Positions 1 to 9,565 are shown, counted from the stretch's first letter. The stretch is 64,000 nt of DNA from Calothrix sp. NIES-3974 (GCF_002368395.1 NZ_AP018254.1:5270001-5334000); one strand, 5' to 3'. Program-made: numbers and translations. The notes: generated by a model not told the origin, from the sequence alone.

Positions 1-1
1 A

Positions 2-691
2 ACTCACAGTTGAGTAGGAAAAAATTAATTCGACCGCACTGAGTAGATTGGGGACAATAAAGTCCGGTTGAAAAGATTCGAGTTGAGCGCGATCGCGGAT
101 TCCTGATTCAACGGCAATTACTTTTATATTATGGGTTTTTGCTGCCGCAATATCTGCTTCCGTATCTCCCACCATCCAGGTATCAACTGCGGGTGCTAAT
201 TGGGCTAAAGAACGACCCATTAGTAAGGGTTTATCATCGACATCGCGGGTTTTCACGTAATCGTCACTGAGACAAAAACGACGGTTTAGGGGGAAAAACT
301 GTCCGAGGTCGTACTTCTGTAAAGCAAAATCCAACTCACTGGTGCGACGCATTGTCATCGTGGCGATATCAACACCTGTAAATACTAACTTCGATAATGC
401 ATCCACTGCCCCTGGAACTAGGGTATCGTATTCAAAGTAGGGATGGGTATGGACGGTTTTTTTGCGTAGTTGGGAAAAAGCCTGAGCTTGTTCTGAGGTT
501 AATCCAGACATTTCCCCGATTTTGACCTCACTAACGCGATCGCGTTTTAGTTGCCAAAATTCTGGATAGGTAAGTATATTTATCTGTTGTTCTGGAAGGC
601 GAGTTTGCTCTAAACAATACTGATAAACCCGATAGTAGCGTTGGGATACGTCTATAATTGGCCCGTCAAAATCTGTAAAAACTCTTAACAT
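2..691 (-). CDS. HAD-superfamily hydrolase, 3' end cut by window edge
   Basis: The minus strand reads open from an ATG at 691 to the left edge (230 codons, no stop reached). The product begins MLRVFTDFDGP, with the HAD motif I pair D7 and D9. It continues with a threonine-containing segment (ATMTMRR) where motif II is expected, a lysine in VDDKPLL, and VGDTEADIAAAK, a good motif III/IV with acidic Mg-binding residues. These are the marks of a HAD phosphatase of the phosphoglycolate phosphatase or beta-phosphoglucomutase type. The substrate cannot be told from the sequence. The length already matches the family, so only a few C-terminal residues are probably missing. The neighbour on the same strand (941-1372) lies about 250 bases upstream. 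Confidence 0.85.
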   Translation of the reverse strand, partial: MLRVFTDFDGPIIDVSQRYYRVYQYCLEQTRLPEQQINILTYPEFWQLKRDRVSEVKIGEMSGLTSEQAQAFSQLRKKTVHTHPYFEYDTLVPGAVDALSKLVFTGVDIATMTMRRTSELDFALQKYDLGQFFPLNRRFCLSDDYVKTRDVDDKPLLMGRSLAQLAPAVDTWMVGDTEADIAAAKTHNIKVIAVESGIRDRAQLESFQPDFIVPNLLSAVELIFSYSTVS

Positions 692-940
692 TTTTTAAAA
701 ATATGATATTAATTTTATTTACAGATTAACCTAAGCTACTATGGATAATGTTTTAAATAACTGATGAAAGGGTTAGGGAAAACTCATAGGATTTTGGATT
801 TTAGATTTTGGATTAGGGAGGGACTAATTTTCGAGTGAATAGTTTAAACTATTCAGTTTGAGGTTGGTGCAAAGCCCCCAAATGCTGCTGATGACTATTT
901 TCTATCCCCCCTTCCCTGTTCCCCTGCTTCTTCCCACCCG

Positions 941-1372
941 TCAATATTCTGTATTTTGGTTAAAAACTTCCAAAATTTGCCGACAGAAGTTTTTGAGTTT
1001 ATCAGTAATTTCCGTTGTTGGTTGGGTATTACCAACTACTTGCCAGCTTTCGACAGTTGAAAGTCGCCAAGCTTCTCCTTGGTGATCAAAACCGGCGATT
1101 TCCACACCGATAGCGCGACGAACTTGACTGAATTGGTCTTGGTAAAAGCGAATTTGGAATAATAAACTACGGCATTTCCAAGAGCGGCTAAAACCGGGAA
1201 AATGGAAGCCGATGTCAATGGAGTCGGGGTCAATAAATTCACGGGTTTCGGGGTCATTTTGCCAAGGTTTGAGGTCGGAACGGGCATCGGGAAATTCAAA
1301 TTTGAATAGATTTACAACTGTAGCGATTTTGCTAGCAAATTCTAGGCTGGTTGCCATCTCCGCTGCGTTCAC
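941..1372 (-). CDS. conserved hypothetical protein, 143 aa
   Basis: A 143-residue soluble protein with no signal peptide or membrane segment. It looks like a small cyanobacterial protein of unknown function. Visible features are an acidic, proline-rich middle (around PWQNDPETREFIDPDSIDIGFHF) followed by alternating hydrophobic and aromatic residues (LLFQIRFYQ). This suggests a compact alpha/beta fold. No catalytic motif is recognised. The overlapping plus-strand frame at 858-1085 has no protein-like features and is treated as a shadow. The start at 1372 gives MNAAEMATSLEF; a later ATG (MATSLEF) is also possible. It is transcribed away from psbQ. Confidence 0.6.
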   Translation of the reverse strand: MNAAEMATSLEFASKIATVVNLFKFEFPDARSDLKPWQNDPETREFIDPDSIDIGFHFPGFSRSWKCRSLLFQIRFYQDQFSQVRRAIGVEIAGFDHQGEAWRLSTVESWQVVGNTQPTTEITDKLKNFCRQILEVFNQNTEY

Positions 1373-1759
1373 TAAGGGATACTCCTTTTGATGAAAAATG
1401 AACTTGTTATTGATACAATTCTAAAAACATCTTGACAGAATGGGCATTGTTGGTGTTTTAGCTTATCAACAGTTTTTCGGATTCGCAACTGCAAATGATG
1501 CATTCTGGATATATTTTTGGTATAAAACTGGTTTTTCGGGTGGGGAAATTTTCTCGTGGGAATAGTGAATGGAAAAGTGAATTGGCAATCTGTGGATTTT
1601 GCTGAGGGTGAAATTTTTGTATCACAAATTGCATTTATTGAGTGATAAACACGGAGTCAAGAAAAATTTTTAGCAAATCTCTAGTAAATATAAACGAGAA
1701 TATACGCGTAACGTTTTAAAATGACACTGTTGATTGGCAAACAGGTTTAGCTCTATATT
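1373..1759. other. divergent intergenic region, 387 bp
   Basis: This AT-rich spacer between the minus-strand unknown gene and psbQ must hold both promoters. A TTGACA hexamer sits at about 1432 on the plus strand, but no convincing -10 box follows at the usual distance. Nothing else was recognised. Confidence 0.5.
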
Positions 1760-2242
1760 ATGGCGCGTCAAAGAACATTCATTTCCCTAATTTTAGTATT
1801 AATTACAACTTTCCTGGTCGGCTGTGGAAGTCCAACGGAGGCTGTTCCACCTCCAGTCTATACACCTGCGCAGTTGGAGAAAATCCAGAAATATGCGACG
1901 GATATTTATGCAGTGCGCGATCGCGCGGCGGAATTACAGTCCTTGATTGAGAACAGGGATTGGATCAAGGTTGGTAATTTTATTCACGGACCAATGGCGG
2001 AAGCACGGTATGATATGAATTATATTGTGCCGAATTTGTTACCAAGTGAGCAATCTAAAGCCAGACAAATTACCCGTGACTTGTTCAATAGTTTGGTTAA
2101 AATTGACCAAGCTGCTAGCGACGGGAACCAACGTGTGGCTTTAAATAGTTATGATGCTGCCTATGCCAGTATTGAAAAGTTCCTAGATTTATTACCCGAA
2201 TTGCCGCAAACCCCCGCACTGGAATCCGGGGAAGAAGGTTAA
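1760..2242 (+). CDS. psbQ: photosystem II lipoprotein PsbQ (CyanoQ)
   Basis: A 160-residue lipoprotein. It has a basic N-terminus, a hydrophobic stretch and the lipobox LVGC with the lipidated cysteine at residue 22, so it is anchored on the lumenal side of the thylakoid. The mature part is mostly helical, with conserved-looking segments (AELQSLIENRDW, NFIHGPMAEARYDMNYI, SYDAAYASIEKFLDLLP). This fits the four-helix bundle of cyanobacterial PsbQ, an extrinsic subunit that stabilises the oxygen-evolving side of photosystem II. Length and order of features match the family. The start follows an AT-rich leader without a clear ribosome-binding site. It probably forms its own unit; the next gene starts 133 bases downstream. 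Confidence 0.92.
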   Translation: MARQRTFISLILVLITTFLVGCGSPTEAVPPPVYTPAQLEKIQKYATDIYAVRDRAAELQSLIENRDWIKVGNFIHGPMAEARYDMNYIVPNLLPSEQSKARQITRDLFNSLVKIDQAASDGNQRVALNSYDAAYASIEKFLDLLPELPQTPALESGEEG

Positions 2243-2375
2243 TTAGTTCACGGTTGATGGTTGACAGTTGAGGGTTGACTTGGGAAGTTAGAATTAATTT
2301 TGCTTTTAAGTGGGTTAATTCTGGCTTCCTGAGCATGGATTTAACCGCTATTTTCCTTATCCTTGGGTTTCTTCC

Positions 2376-3497
2376 ATGACACGTGTAGTTATTATTGGTT
2401 GCGGTGTAGTTGGTGCTGCGATCGCCTACGAATTGAGTCAAGTTTCTGGTTTGGATATTTTGGTGATTGACCGGGAATACCCCGCTCAAGCAGCGACCGG
2501 TGCGGCTTTGGGGGTATTGATGGGAATTATCAGCCAGAAAATCAAGGGTAAGGCTTGGCGGATGCGGCATCAAAGTATCGAAACATACAACCGATGGATT
2601 CCAGAAATTGAGGAAATCACGAAAACGCGGATTCCCTTTAATCGCCAAGGGGTGTTAATGTTGCTGATGGCGGATGCTCCTGGGGAATATTGGGGTGTTT
2701 CCCAATGGCAGGATTTAGCAGCAATTAGGAAAACCCAGGGTTGGGATTTGCAAGTATGGGATGCGCAGCAGGTTTATAGTAGTTGTCCCCAGGTGCAGCA
2801 TCCAGGGGTATTAGGAGCAGTTTATTCACCCTGCGATCGACAACTTGATCCGACATTACTAACCCAAGGTTTAATTCAAGCAGCACAATATCGAGGGGTA
2901 AAAACCCAGTTTGGTACGGAAGTTATTAAAATAGGATATCTTCCCAATGGCAAATGTGTGGTAGTTACGCACCAGTCAGAGATGGGAGCCGATTGGGTAG
3001 TAATTGCAGCTGGATTGGGTTCCTCAGCCTTAACCGCAGGTTTACAGCAACATATTGATATTCGTCCGGTATTGGGACAGGCGATACAGGTCAGATTAGG
3101 TCATCCTTTAGGAAATAGTCAATTTCAACCCGCACTCACAGGGAATGATGTACACATTGTCCCCTGTAATGGGGGAATCGCTCCTCCTACAGATTACTGG
3201 ATTGGTGCTACAGTCGAATTTGCCAACAAAGAGGGTGAAATACCTCCGAATGCGGAATTACTCCAATCAGTGTATTCCCAAGCCATTAGCTTTTGTCCTG
3301 AACTCGCACAAGCCGAAATTATTAAACAATGGTCAGGATTACGTCCCCGACCCGAAGGTCGTCCCGCACCCATCATTGAAAAATTACCCAACTGCGATCG
3401 CATTTTCATCGCCTCTGGTCACTATCGTAACGGTGTATTACTTGCTCCTGCCACCGCGATCGCAATTCGTGAGATGATAGATTCTGTTAGCAGTTAA
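2376..3497 (+). CDS. FAD-dependent amino-acid oxidase, ThiO (glycine oxidase)-like
   Basis: A 373-residue DAO-family flavoprotein. The N-terminus MTRVVIIGCGVVGAAIAYEL carries the Rossmann GxGxxG (residues 8-13), and VIDRE supplies the ribose-binding acidic residue. The C-terminal part has GLRPRPEGRPAPIIEK and GHYRNGVLLAPATA, the second being a signature of ThiO-type glycine oxidases, which make dehydroglycine for the thiamine thiazole ring. Many cyanobacteria carry ThiO fused to ThiG. This copy stands alone with no thi gene nearby, so a general D-amino-acid or glycine oxidase role is equally possible. Soluble, with no signal peptide. Confidence 0.8.
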   Translation: MTRVVIIGCGVVGAAIAYELSQVSGLDILVIDREYPAQAATGAALGVLMGIISQKIKGKAWRMRHQSIETYNRWIPEIEEITKTRIPFNRQGVLMLLMADAPGEYWGVSQWQDLAAIRKTQGWDLQVWDAQQVYSSCPQVQHPGVLGAVYSPCDRQLDPTLLTQGLIQAAQYRGVKTQFGTEVIKIGYLPNGKCVVVTHQSEMGADWVVIAAGLGSSALTAGLQQHIDIRPVLGQAIQVRLGHPLGNSQFQPALTGNDVHIVPCNGGIAPPTDYWIGATVEFANKEGEIPPNAELLQSVYSQAISFCPELAQAEIIKQWSGLRPRPEGRPAPIIEKLPNCDRIFIASGHYRNGVLLAPATAIAIREMIDSVSS

Positions 3498-3773
3498 CTG
3501 GTGACTGTTGTCTGTTGCGAACGATATATAAATAGCAATCTGAAATTTGGGATCAGATTATTTAAGATCAGAACCTTGTGAAGCCAAAATGACTAAACAA
3601 AGCTGAATCTAAAATCTCAGATGCCAAATCTATCACAAGTCGGGCTTTTTAGACACGCTTTGGGCAACTTTCCGAAGATTGGTATTGATATGTCTAGAAT
3701 ACCAGACATTTGTCATCAAAACCCAACTTCTCACCCCCAATCCAAAATCTAAAATCTAAAATCCAAAATAATA

Positions 3774-4637
3774 ATGTCTGTTTCCGAACAAAAAATTAAA
3801 ATCAACCAATTTGAATGGTTCTACCGCGAAGCCAAACCCATCGGTCGCAGTGATTTAATTCCGGTGATTTTGCTGCATGGAATCGTATCCCAGAGTTACT
3901 CATGGCGTAATATTATTCCCAAATTAGCCCACCAGGGAACCCATGCGATCGCCCCAGATTGGTTGGGTTGTGGTTTTTCCAGTAAACCCGATCAACGTAG
4001 TTTTAATTATACACCGGATGCCTTTGTTAACGCCTTGGCAGATTTCGTTGATGCCCTAAAATTAGAGAAATTTTCCCTTGTGGTTCAAGGTTTTCTCGGT
4101 TCCGTCGGTCTTCAATACGCATTACGTAATTCCGACCGGATTGCCAATATTGTAATTTTAAATGCACCCCTTTCCCCAAATGCAAAATTACCCTGGAAAA
4201 TTCAACAAATGGGATTACCCTTAGCAGGGGATATGATGGTACAAGACCCCCTGCTGGTAGATCGAACTTTGGAAGGGGGAGCGCGTTATGTAATTCCCGA
4301 AGAAGATTTAACCGTATATCGCAAACCATTTTTAACCACTTCTGCTTCCGGACGCAGTTTACTTGCAACAATCCGTAACCTTGATCTGCATCAAGCCATG
4401 ACGGAGATTGAAACCGGATTTAAACAGTGGTCAAAACCCGTTCTCATCCAATGGGGGATGATTGACCCGTGGTTAAACGTGGAAATGGCCGAAAGCTTCT
4501 GTAACAACTTAAAAAACGGTGAACTCATCCGTCTCAATAACGTTGGACACTATCCCCAAGAACACTACCACGAAGCCATTTTACCAGATTTATTACCCTT
4601 CCTGCGCTGCTCCCAATCTATCGATAGTCGGGAGTAG
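3774..4637 (+). CDS. alpha/beta-hydrolase-fold protein lacking the usual nucleophile
   Basis: A 287-residue protein with a clear alpha/beta-hydrolase layout: oxyanion-hole HG (35-36, in VILLHGIV), a D-W-L-G-CGFSS segment after strand 4 (62-70), acidic-loop residue D231 (GMIDPW) and the catalytic-type histidine H259 (NVGHYPQEH). The nucleophile elbow reads VVQGFLGS (103-110). At the position where haloalkane dehalogenases carry Asp (VVQDWGG) and esterases Ser there is Gly106. The protein therefore either uses another residue or is not a classical hydrolase. The region before the gene holds short TTTAGAT/TTTGGAT-type repeats (3741-3770). The TAG stop codon lies inside a palindromic repeat. Confidence 0.8.
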   Translation: MSVSEQKIKINQFEWFYREAKPIGRSDLIPVILLHGIVSQSYSWRNIIPKLAHQGTHAIAPDWLGCGFSSKPDQRSFNYTPDAFVNALADFVDALKLEKFSLVVQGFLGSVGLQYALRNSDRIANIVILNAPLSPNAKLPWKIQQMGLPLAGDMMVQDPLLVDRTLEGGARYVIPEEDLTVYRKPFLTTSASGRSLLATIRNLDLHQAMTEIETGFKQWSKPVLIQWGMIDPWLNVEMAESFCNNLKNGELIRLNNVGHYPQEHYHEAILPDLLPFLRCSQSIDSRE

Positions 4638-4660
4638 AAATGCGACATGTGGTGTCTCTA
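4634..4660. repeat. palindromic repeat (GTAGAGACG family), degenerate copy
   Basis: GTAGAAATGCGACATG followed by TGGTGTCTCTA is an imperfect copy of the palindrome seen at 57135 and 46692. The TAG of the element is the stop codon of the preceding hydrolase-fold gene. Confidence 0.6.
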
Positions 4661-4670
4661 ACTCTAAAGG

Positions 4671-4690
4671 GGTCGGAAAACTTTCCGACC
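4671..4690. terminator. perfect hairpin nested in a larger inverted repeat
   Basis: GGTCGGAAA and TTTCCGACC pair perfectly around a 2-base loop. The hairpin is enclosed by a second inverted pair, ACATGTGG at 4645-4652 and CCACATGT at 4713-4720. The whole (about 4635-4727) could end transcription of the gene before it or be a tiny mobile palindromic element. There is no long T-run after it. Confidence 0.5.
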
Positions 4691-4727
4691 AAGCTATTCT
4701 AGGACAGCAACGCCACATGTGCGTCTA

Positions 4728-5491
4728 AAAGCGGCTTCTGACCTCAAAGAAAAGAGAAACTGCGTTATTCCCATCTACGAGATGGCTACTCCCTGACTCC
4801 CAGTCGTTATTCTGGGTTGGTCAAGTATTAGGTGGTAGTTAGAATCTGCGGAAAAAGTCTTTGAGGGAGGGTAGGGAGTAGTTTGAAGCCAACAATTCTA
4901 CTTTTCATCAGCTCCAAAAAATGACAGATGCAAGGTTTTTGTAGCTCCTGTACACCTATTTCTTTGCACTTTTGGCGACTAAACTACCCTCAAAAGCTTA
5001 CAAGATAAGAGTTTTACTATTCTAAACAAACCCTAGTTAAGAGTAAATAGCATCAAAATAGTGCAAATCAACTATTAGGAGTAATATTTTATTTTTGAAA
5101 AAACTAAGTACAGCTTCCTTAAGAGTTCCACCCAACCCTGTTCCTTAGCTACGCAACTCATGATCAATATTCAAATCAGATTCTGATAATTACTGATATC
5201 AAAAACTTCCCTTGACAATTCTGTACTAACTAGAGAAACAGGCTTTTTCATCTTTTCACAGATATAAACGGTGAGTTTACCAGGACTTTATATATTATCG
5301 TAAAAATACGGTTAGATTAGATACTGAGAAAAGCAAAAGCAGTGACGGCGATTGGAATGATTAAGTTAACGATTATGGGAATATCAAATCCATTCCTAAA
5401 ACCTTAAATTCCCACTGATACTAACTTTATTTTCTCAGGAAAAAGAATTTAAATTCACTGTTCATCTACCTATTTCAACAAAGGCTCAGAT
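4728..5491. other. leader region of the HEP island
   Basis: About 760 bases without a convincing reading frame. Because rfbF starts the block and the next upstream gene ends in a hairpin, the promoter of the sugar-nucleotide block should lie here. A TTGACA-like sequence occurs at about 5212, but no matching -10 box stands at the normal spacing. No named operator was recognised. Confidence 0.45.
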
Positions 5492-6265
5492 ATGAAAGCA
5501 GTAATTTTGGCTGGGGGATTAGGAACTCGCTTAAGCGAAGAAACCAGTATCAAACCAAAACCAATGGTAGAAATAGGTGGTAAGCCAATTCTTTGGCATA
5601 TCATGAAAACCTATTCAGCCCACGGTATTAATGATTTTATTATTTGCTGTGGTTATAAAGGGTATGTAATTAAGGAATATTTTGCTAATTATTTTTTACA
5701 CATGTCAGATGTCACCTTTGACATGCGTTTTAATCAAATGAATGTCCATGCAGGTAAAGCGGAACCTTGGAAAGTGACTTTGGTCGATACCGGAGAAACC
5801 ACCATGACCGGAGGACGGTTGAAACGGGTACGGGAACATATTGGAAACGAAACCTTTTGCTTTACCTATGGTGACGGTGTTTCCAATGTGAATATTACGG
5901 AATTAGTGGAATTTCACAAAAACCAGAAAACCTTGGGAACAATGACTGCGGTGCAACCACCGGGAAGATTTGGTGCAATTGTCCTCGGTGCAGAACAAAC
6001 CAAAATTAGTAGTTTCCGAGAAAAACCAGAAGGTGACGGTGCTTGGATTAACGGTGGTTATTTCGTCCTCGAACCAGAGGTCATTGACCTGATTCCTGGA
6101 GATGAAACCGTTTGGGAAAAGGAACCCCTAGAAACATTAGCTGCTAAAGAACAACTCAGTGCTTATAAACACGACGGTTTTTGGCAACCGATGGATACCC
6201 TCAGAGACCGCAATTACCTAGAAGGACTTTGGAGTAGTAACAAAGCTCCCTGGAAAGTTTGGTAG
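5492..6265 (+). CDS. rfbF: glucose-1-phosphate cytidylyltransferase
   Basis: A 257-residue nucleotidyltransferase that should make CDP-glucose from glucose-1-phosphate and CTP. Motifs seen are [13 protein letters not shown] (6-18, nucleotide-binding loop), [13 protein letters not shown] (21-33), the metal-binding YGDGVSNV (126-133), WINGGYFV and [11 protein letters not shown] near the C-terminus. These, and especially the SEET following GTRL, are typical of RfbF cytidylyltransferases rather than RmlA. Length matches the family. It is the first gene of the HEP island, corresponding by order to Anabaena alr2825. No CDP-glucose 4,6-dehydratase (rfbG) lies in the window, so the fate of the CDP-sugar is open. 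Confidence 0.93.
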   Translation: MKAVILAGGLGTRLSEETSIKPKPMVEIGGKPILWHIMKTYSAHGINDFIICCGYKGYVIKEYFANYFLHMSDVTFDMRFNQMNVHAGKAEPWKVTLVDTGETTMTGGRLKRVREHIGNETFCFTYGDGVSNVNITELVEFHKNQKTLGTMTAVQPPGRFGAIVLGAEQTKISSFREKPEGDGAWINGGYFVLEPEVIDLIPGDETVWEKEPLETLAAKEQLSAYKHDGFWQPMDTLRDRNYLEGLWSSNKAPWKVW

Positions 6266-6446
6266 GAGAGAATATTAGGAAACAGGAGATGGAAAACTAA
6301 GTTATCTTATTCCTTCACTACTCCCAGTTCCCCACTCCCTACAATTTCTCTGGATTTGCGCCAAATGTGGGTGTAAATGCTTGAAAACTGGGACAAAAGC
6401 TGTAAATCGAAAATAATAGAGTTTAGTTACAGGGGTTAGCGCACCT

Positions 6447-7658
6447 ATGTATGATTTTGCGATAATTGGTGGAGGTATTGTTGGACTATCGACGGGGATG
6501 ATGTTAGGTAAAAAATATCCCCATGCTCGAATTTTAGTCCTAGAAAAGGAAAGCCAGTGGGCATTTCACCAAACGGGTAACAATAGTGGTGTCATTCATT
6601 CGGGAGTTTACTATAAACCCGGTAGCTTTAAGGCGAAGTTTTGTCGTGATGGCGCTAACTCAATGGTGCAATTTTGTCAAGAACACGGCATTGATTACGA
6701 AGTCTGCGGTAAAGTGATTGTCGCCACAAAGGAAGCTGAACTGCCTCGACTGGAAAATTTATACCAGCGAGGTTTGGATAATGGTATCCCAGTCAAGCGG
6801 ATTTCGGCAGAGGAAGTGAAGGAATATGAACCCCATGTCAGTAGTGTGGGGGGAATTTTCGTGAAAACGACAGGTATAGTAAACTACAAGCAGGTCTGTT
6901 GTAAATACGCGGAAACGATACAAACTCAAGGTGGTGAATTACGTCTAAATACCAAAGTTTTACGGATTATATCCACCAGCGATCGCCAAATTATTGAAAC
7001 CAATAACGGTGAATTTGCGACCAAATTTGTGATTAACTGTGCTGGATTATTTAGCGATCGCATAGCCAAGTTAGCAGGGGTGAATCCGCAAGCGAAAATA
7101 GTTCCCTTCCGAGGCGAATATTACGAGCTAATACCGGAAAAACGCTATCTAGTCAAGGGTTTGATATATCCCGTACCCAATCCAGCTTTTCCCTTTTTAG
7201 GTGTCCACTTTACCCGCATGATTGATGGTAGTGTCCACGCTGGACCCAATGCGGTTCTCAGTCTCAAACGGGAAGGTTATACCAAAACTGATTTCGATTT
7301 ACGGGATTTTGCTGAGGTCATGACCTATCCGGGTTTTTGGAAATTAGCTGCTAAACATGCCGACGAAGGAATTAAAGAAATTATCCGTTCTTTTAGTAAA
7401 GCCGCCTTTGTACGTAGTCTCCAGCAACTAATCCCGGAAGTAACAGCCGCAGATGTAATTCCCACCCATGCAGGAGTACGCGCTCAAGCTTTGATGGAAA
7501 ATGGCGCACTAGTGGATGACTTTTTGATTATCCACACCGAAAATGCTGTCCATGTCTGCAATGCTCCCTCCCCCGCAGCCACATCATCCTTGGAAATCGG
7601 CAAAGCAATTGTTGCCGAAATTCCTCAGCCTACTTCTGTACGTACCGTTTCAGTCTAG
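6447..7658 (+). CDS. lhgO: L-2-hydroxyglutarate oxidase (LhgO)-like FAD oxidoreductase
   Basis: A 403-residue DAO-family flavoprotein. The N-terminal MYDFAIIGGGIVGLSTG holds the FAD-binding GxGxxG (8-13), and VLEKE the acidic ribose contact. HQTGNNSGVIHSGVYYKPGS (41-60) is the hallmark of LhgO/L2HGDH proteins. The C-terminal part has THAGVRAQAL. The characterised family oxidises L-2-hydroxyglutarate to 2-oxoglutarate and passes electrons to the membrane. In the HEP island it sits between rfbF and a sugar epimerase, so here it may instead oxidise a sugar or an alpha-hydroxy acid that decorates the polysaccharide. That role is inference. It starts 181 bases after rfbF. Confidence 0.85.
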   Translation: MYDFAIIGGGIVGLSTGMMLGKKYPHARILVLEKESQWAFHQTGNNSGVIHSGVYYKPGSFKAKFCRDGANSMVQFCQEHGIDYEVCGKVIVATKEAELPRLENLYQRGLDNGIPVKRISAEEVKEYEPHVSSVGGIFVKTTGIVNYKQVCCKYAETIQTQGGELRLNTKVLRIISTSDRQIIETNNGEFATKFVINCAGLFSDRIAKLAGVNPQAKIVPFRGEYYELIPEKRYLVKGLIYPVPNPAFPFLGVHFTRMIDGSVHAGPNAVLSLKREGYTKTDFDLRDFAEVMTYPGFWKLAAKHADEGIKEIIRSFSKAAFVRSLQQLIPEVTAADVIPTHAGVRAQALMENGALVDDFLIIHTENAVHVCNAPSPAATSSLEIGKAIVAEIPQPTSVRTVSV

Positions 7659-7715
7659 AACAGTACGATATTTTTCGTGAGGCAAATTTACCATTACCTT
7701 GTAAACTAGAATTCA

Positions 7716-7731
7716 CGTAAATATATTTACG
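7716..7731. promoter_or_regulatory. 16-bp perfect palindrome upstream of the epimerase gene
   Basis: CGTAAATA joined to TATTTACG forms an exact 16-bp palindrome about 180 bases before the epimerase ATG at 7913. It could be an operator or part of a small hairpin. No known regulator motif is matched. Confidence 0.3.
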
Positions 7732-7912
7732 ATTACTTCCAGTCGTAATGGTTATATTTTTTACTCGCGATAAAATTTGTTGACAGTTAACCGTCAACCT
7801 TTAACCAAATTCATTATCGGGGGTGTGTAACGGCAGAATTAAAATCAGAATTAACTGCGATTACACCCTCTCATCAACTCATTTATTCCACTATTCTACA
7901 GGAACTGCAATC

Positions 7913-8953
7913 ATGAAAGTTTTAGTCACTGGTACAGAAGGATACTTAGGCTCCCTATTACCACCTTTACTCATTGAACGCGGTCATGAAGTAATTGGCG
8001 TAGATACAGGTTATTACAAAACTGGTTGGCTATATAACGGTACCAATATCACAGCTAAAACTCTCAACAAAGATATCCGCCACATTGAACTCGAAGACCT
8101 CCAAGGTGTCGATGCCATTGTTCACATGGCAGAACTTTCCAATGACCCCACCGGACAACTTGCCCCCAACATTACCTATGATATTAACCACAAAGGCTCT
8201 CTACGTCTTGCCAATTTGGCAAAAAAAGCGGGAGTACGTCGTTTTGTGTACATGTCTTCCTGTAGTGTGTACGGAGTTGCAACAGAAGGTGATGTCACCG
8301 AAGAATCCCCCGTTAATCCCCAAACTGCTTACGCTGAGTGTAAAACCCTGGTGGAACGGGATGTAAAACCCCTCGCAGATGATAACTTTTCCCCCACCTT
8401 CATGCGAAATGCGACAGCCTTTGGAGCTTCACCCCGGATGCGGTTTGATATTGTGTTGAACAACTTAGCAGGATTAGCTTGGACAACGAAACAAATCAAA
8501 ATGACTAGTGATGGTACACCTTGGAGACCTTTAGTTCATGCTTTAGATATTTGCAAAGCGATTGTTTGTACATTGGAAGCACCAAGGGATATTGTTCATA
8601 ATCAAATATTTAATGTTGGTGACACTAGCAATAATTATCGTGTGAAAGAAATTGCCGAAATCGTTGCAGAGGTGTTTCCTGGTTGTGAACTCAGCTTTGG
8701 TACACAGGGTGCGGACAATCGCAGTTATCGGGTTTCCTTTGAGAAAATTAATACCCTTTTACCAGGGTTTAAATGTGATTGGGATGCACAACGAGGTGCA
8801 AAGCAATTGTATGACATCTTTTCTCGGATTGATATGACTCCAGAAGTGTTTAATTCACCTGGATTTACCCGCTTAAAACAACTGGAATATTTAATCCGCA
8901 CCCAACAAATTGACAAGGACTTCTTCTGGACAAAAACCACTGTTGGCGTGTAA
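7913..8953 (+). CDS. NAD-dependent sugar epimerase/dehydratase (extended SDR)
   Basis: A 346-residue extended SDR protein. MKVLVTGTEGYLG carries the glycine-rich NAD loop GxxGxxG (7-13). SSCSVYG holds the conserved Ser, and Y140-A-E-C-K144 is the catalytic YxxxK pair. It should epimerise or dehydrate a nucleotide-linked hexose. The ATG at 7913 is chosen because the Rossmann strand begins there and AGGA lies about 10 bases upstream; an in-frame GTG at 7823 would add 30 residues with no family likeness. By order it corresponds to Anabaena alr2827 in the HEP island. It may act on the CDP-sugar made by RfbF, which is inference. Confidence 0.88.
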   Translation: MKVLVTGTEGYLGSLLPPLLIERGHEVIGVDTGYYKTGWLYNGTNITAKTLNKDIRHIELEDLQGVDAIVHMAELSNDPTGQLAPNITYDINHKGSLRLANLAKKAGVRRFVYMSSCSVYGVATEGDVTEESPVNPQTAYAECKTLVERDVKPLADDNFSPTFMRNATAFGASPRMRFDIVLNNLAGLAWTTKQIKMTSDGTPWRPLVHALDICKAIVCTLEAPRDIVHNQIFNVGDTSNNYRVKEIAEIVAEVFPGCELSFGTQGADNRSYRVSFEKINTLLPGFKCDWDAQRGAKQLYDIFSRIDMTPEVFNSPGFTRLKQLEYLIRTQQIDKDFFWTKTTVGV

Positions 8954-9010
8954 CTGTTGGATAGGGAATTGACTAGTATTGACTAATAATTAATTTGTAT
9001 TGAGGGAAAC

Positions 9011-9565
9011 ATGCGTTTTATTGAAACAGAACTGAAAGGGGCATATATCATTGAATTGGAAGAAAAACACGACCATCGTGGTTTCTTTGCCCGGACATTT
9101 TGTGCTAAGGAATTTGAAGAACACGGTTTAAAACCTGCTGTTGCCCAATGTAACCTTTCATTTAACTATAAAAAAGGTACACTGCGGGGGATGCACTATC
9201 AAACTCCTCCAGCAGCAGAAACTAAACTAGTACGTTGCGTCAAAGGTGAAATCTACGACGTAATTATTGATATGCGTCCCGAATCGCCAACCTTTTTGCA
9301 ACATATTGGGGTGGAATTGACGGCTGACAATCATCGAGCGTTGTACGTACCGGAAATGTTTGCCCACGGATACCAAGCTTTGACCGATGGTGCGGAAGTT
9401 CTGTACCAAGTCGGTGAATTTTATACACCCGGTTACGAAAAAGGTTTACGTTATAATGATCCCTTTTTCAATATCCAATGGCCGATGGAAGTTACGGAGA
9501 TTTCGGAAAAAGATTTAAATTGGCCTTTACTCCGAATGATGACCGTGGGAGCTGCGGAAGGTTAA
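9011..9565 (+). CDS. rfbC: dTDP-4-dehydrorhamnose 3,5-epimerase family protein (RmlC-like)
   Basis: A 184-residue cupin-type epimerase. It has the family signature RGMHYQ (59-64) with the catalytic base H62, a basic and acidic network (KGEIYDVIIDMR), FAHGYQ (117-122) and tyrosines at 132 and 138 in the place of the catalytic acid. The family epimerises C3 and C5 of 4-keto-6-deoxy nucleotide sugars. No rmlA, rmlB or rmlD is present, and the neighbours make a CDP-sugar, so the substrate is probably not the standard dTDP sugar. It follows the epimerase by 57 bases and a GAGGG sequence precedes the ATG, so the two are probably co-transcribed. It resembles Anabaena alr2830 in position. Confidence 0.9.
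   Translation: MRFIETELKGAYIIELEEKHDHRGFFARTFCAKEFEEHGLKPAVAQCNLSFNYKKGTLRGMHYQTPPAAETKLVRCVKGEIYDVIIDMRPESPTFLQHIGVELTADNHRALYVPEMFAHGYQALTDGAEVLYQVGEFYTPGYEKGLRYNDPFFNIQWPMEVTEISEKDLNWPLLRMMTVGAAEG

Noticed and set aside
858-1085. 75-codon plus-strand frame
   Set aside because: It overlaps the better minus-strand gene 941-1372 and has no domain or protein-like composition.
7823-7912. N-terminal extension of the SDR epimerase from a GTG at 7823
   Set aside because: The 30 extra residues precede the Rossmann strand and have no family counterpart; the ATG at 7913 has a good ribosome-binding site.
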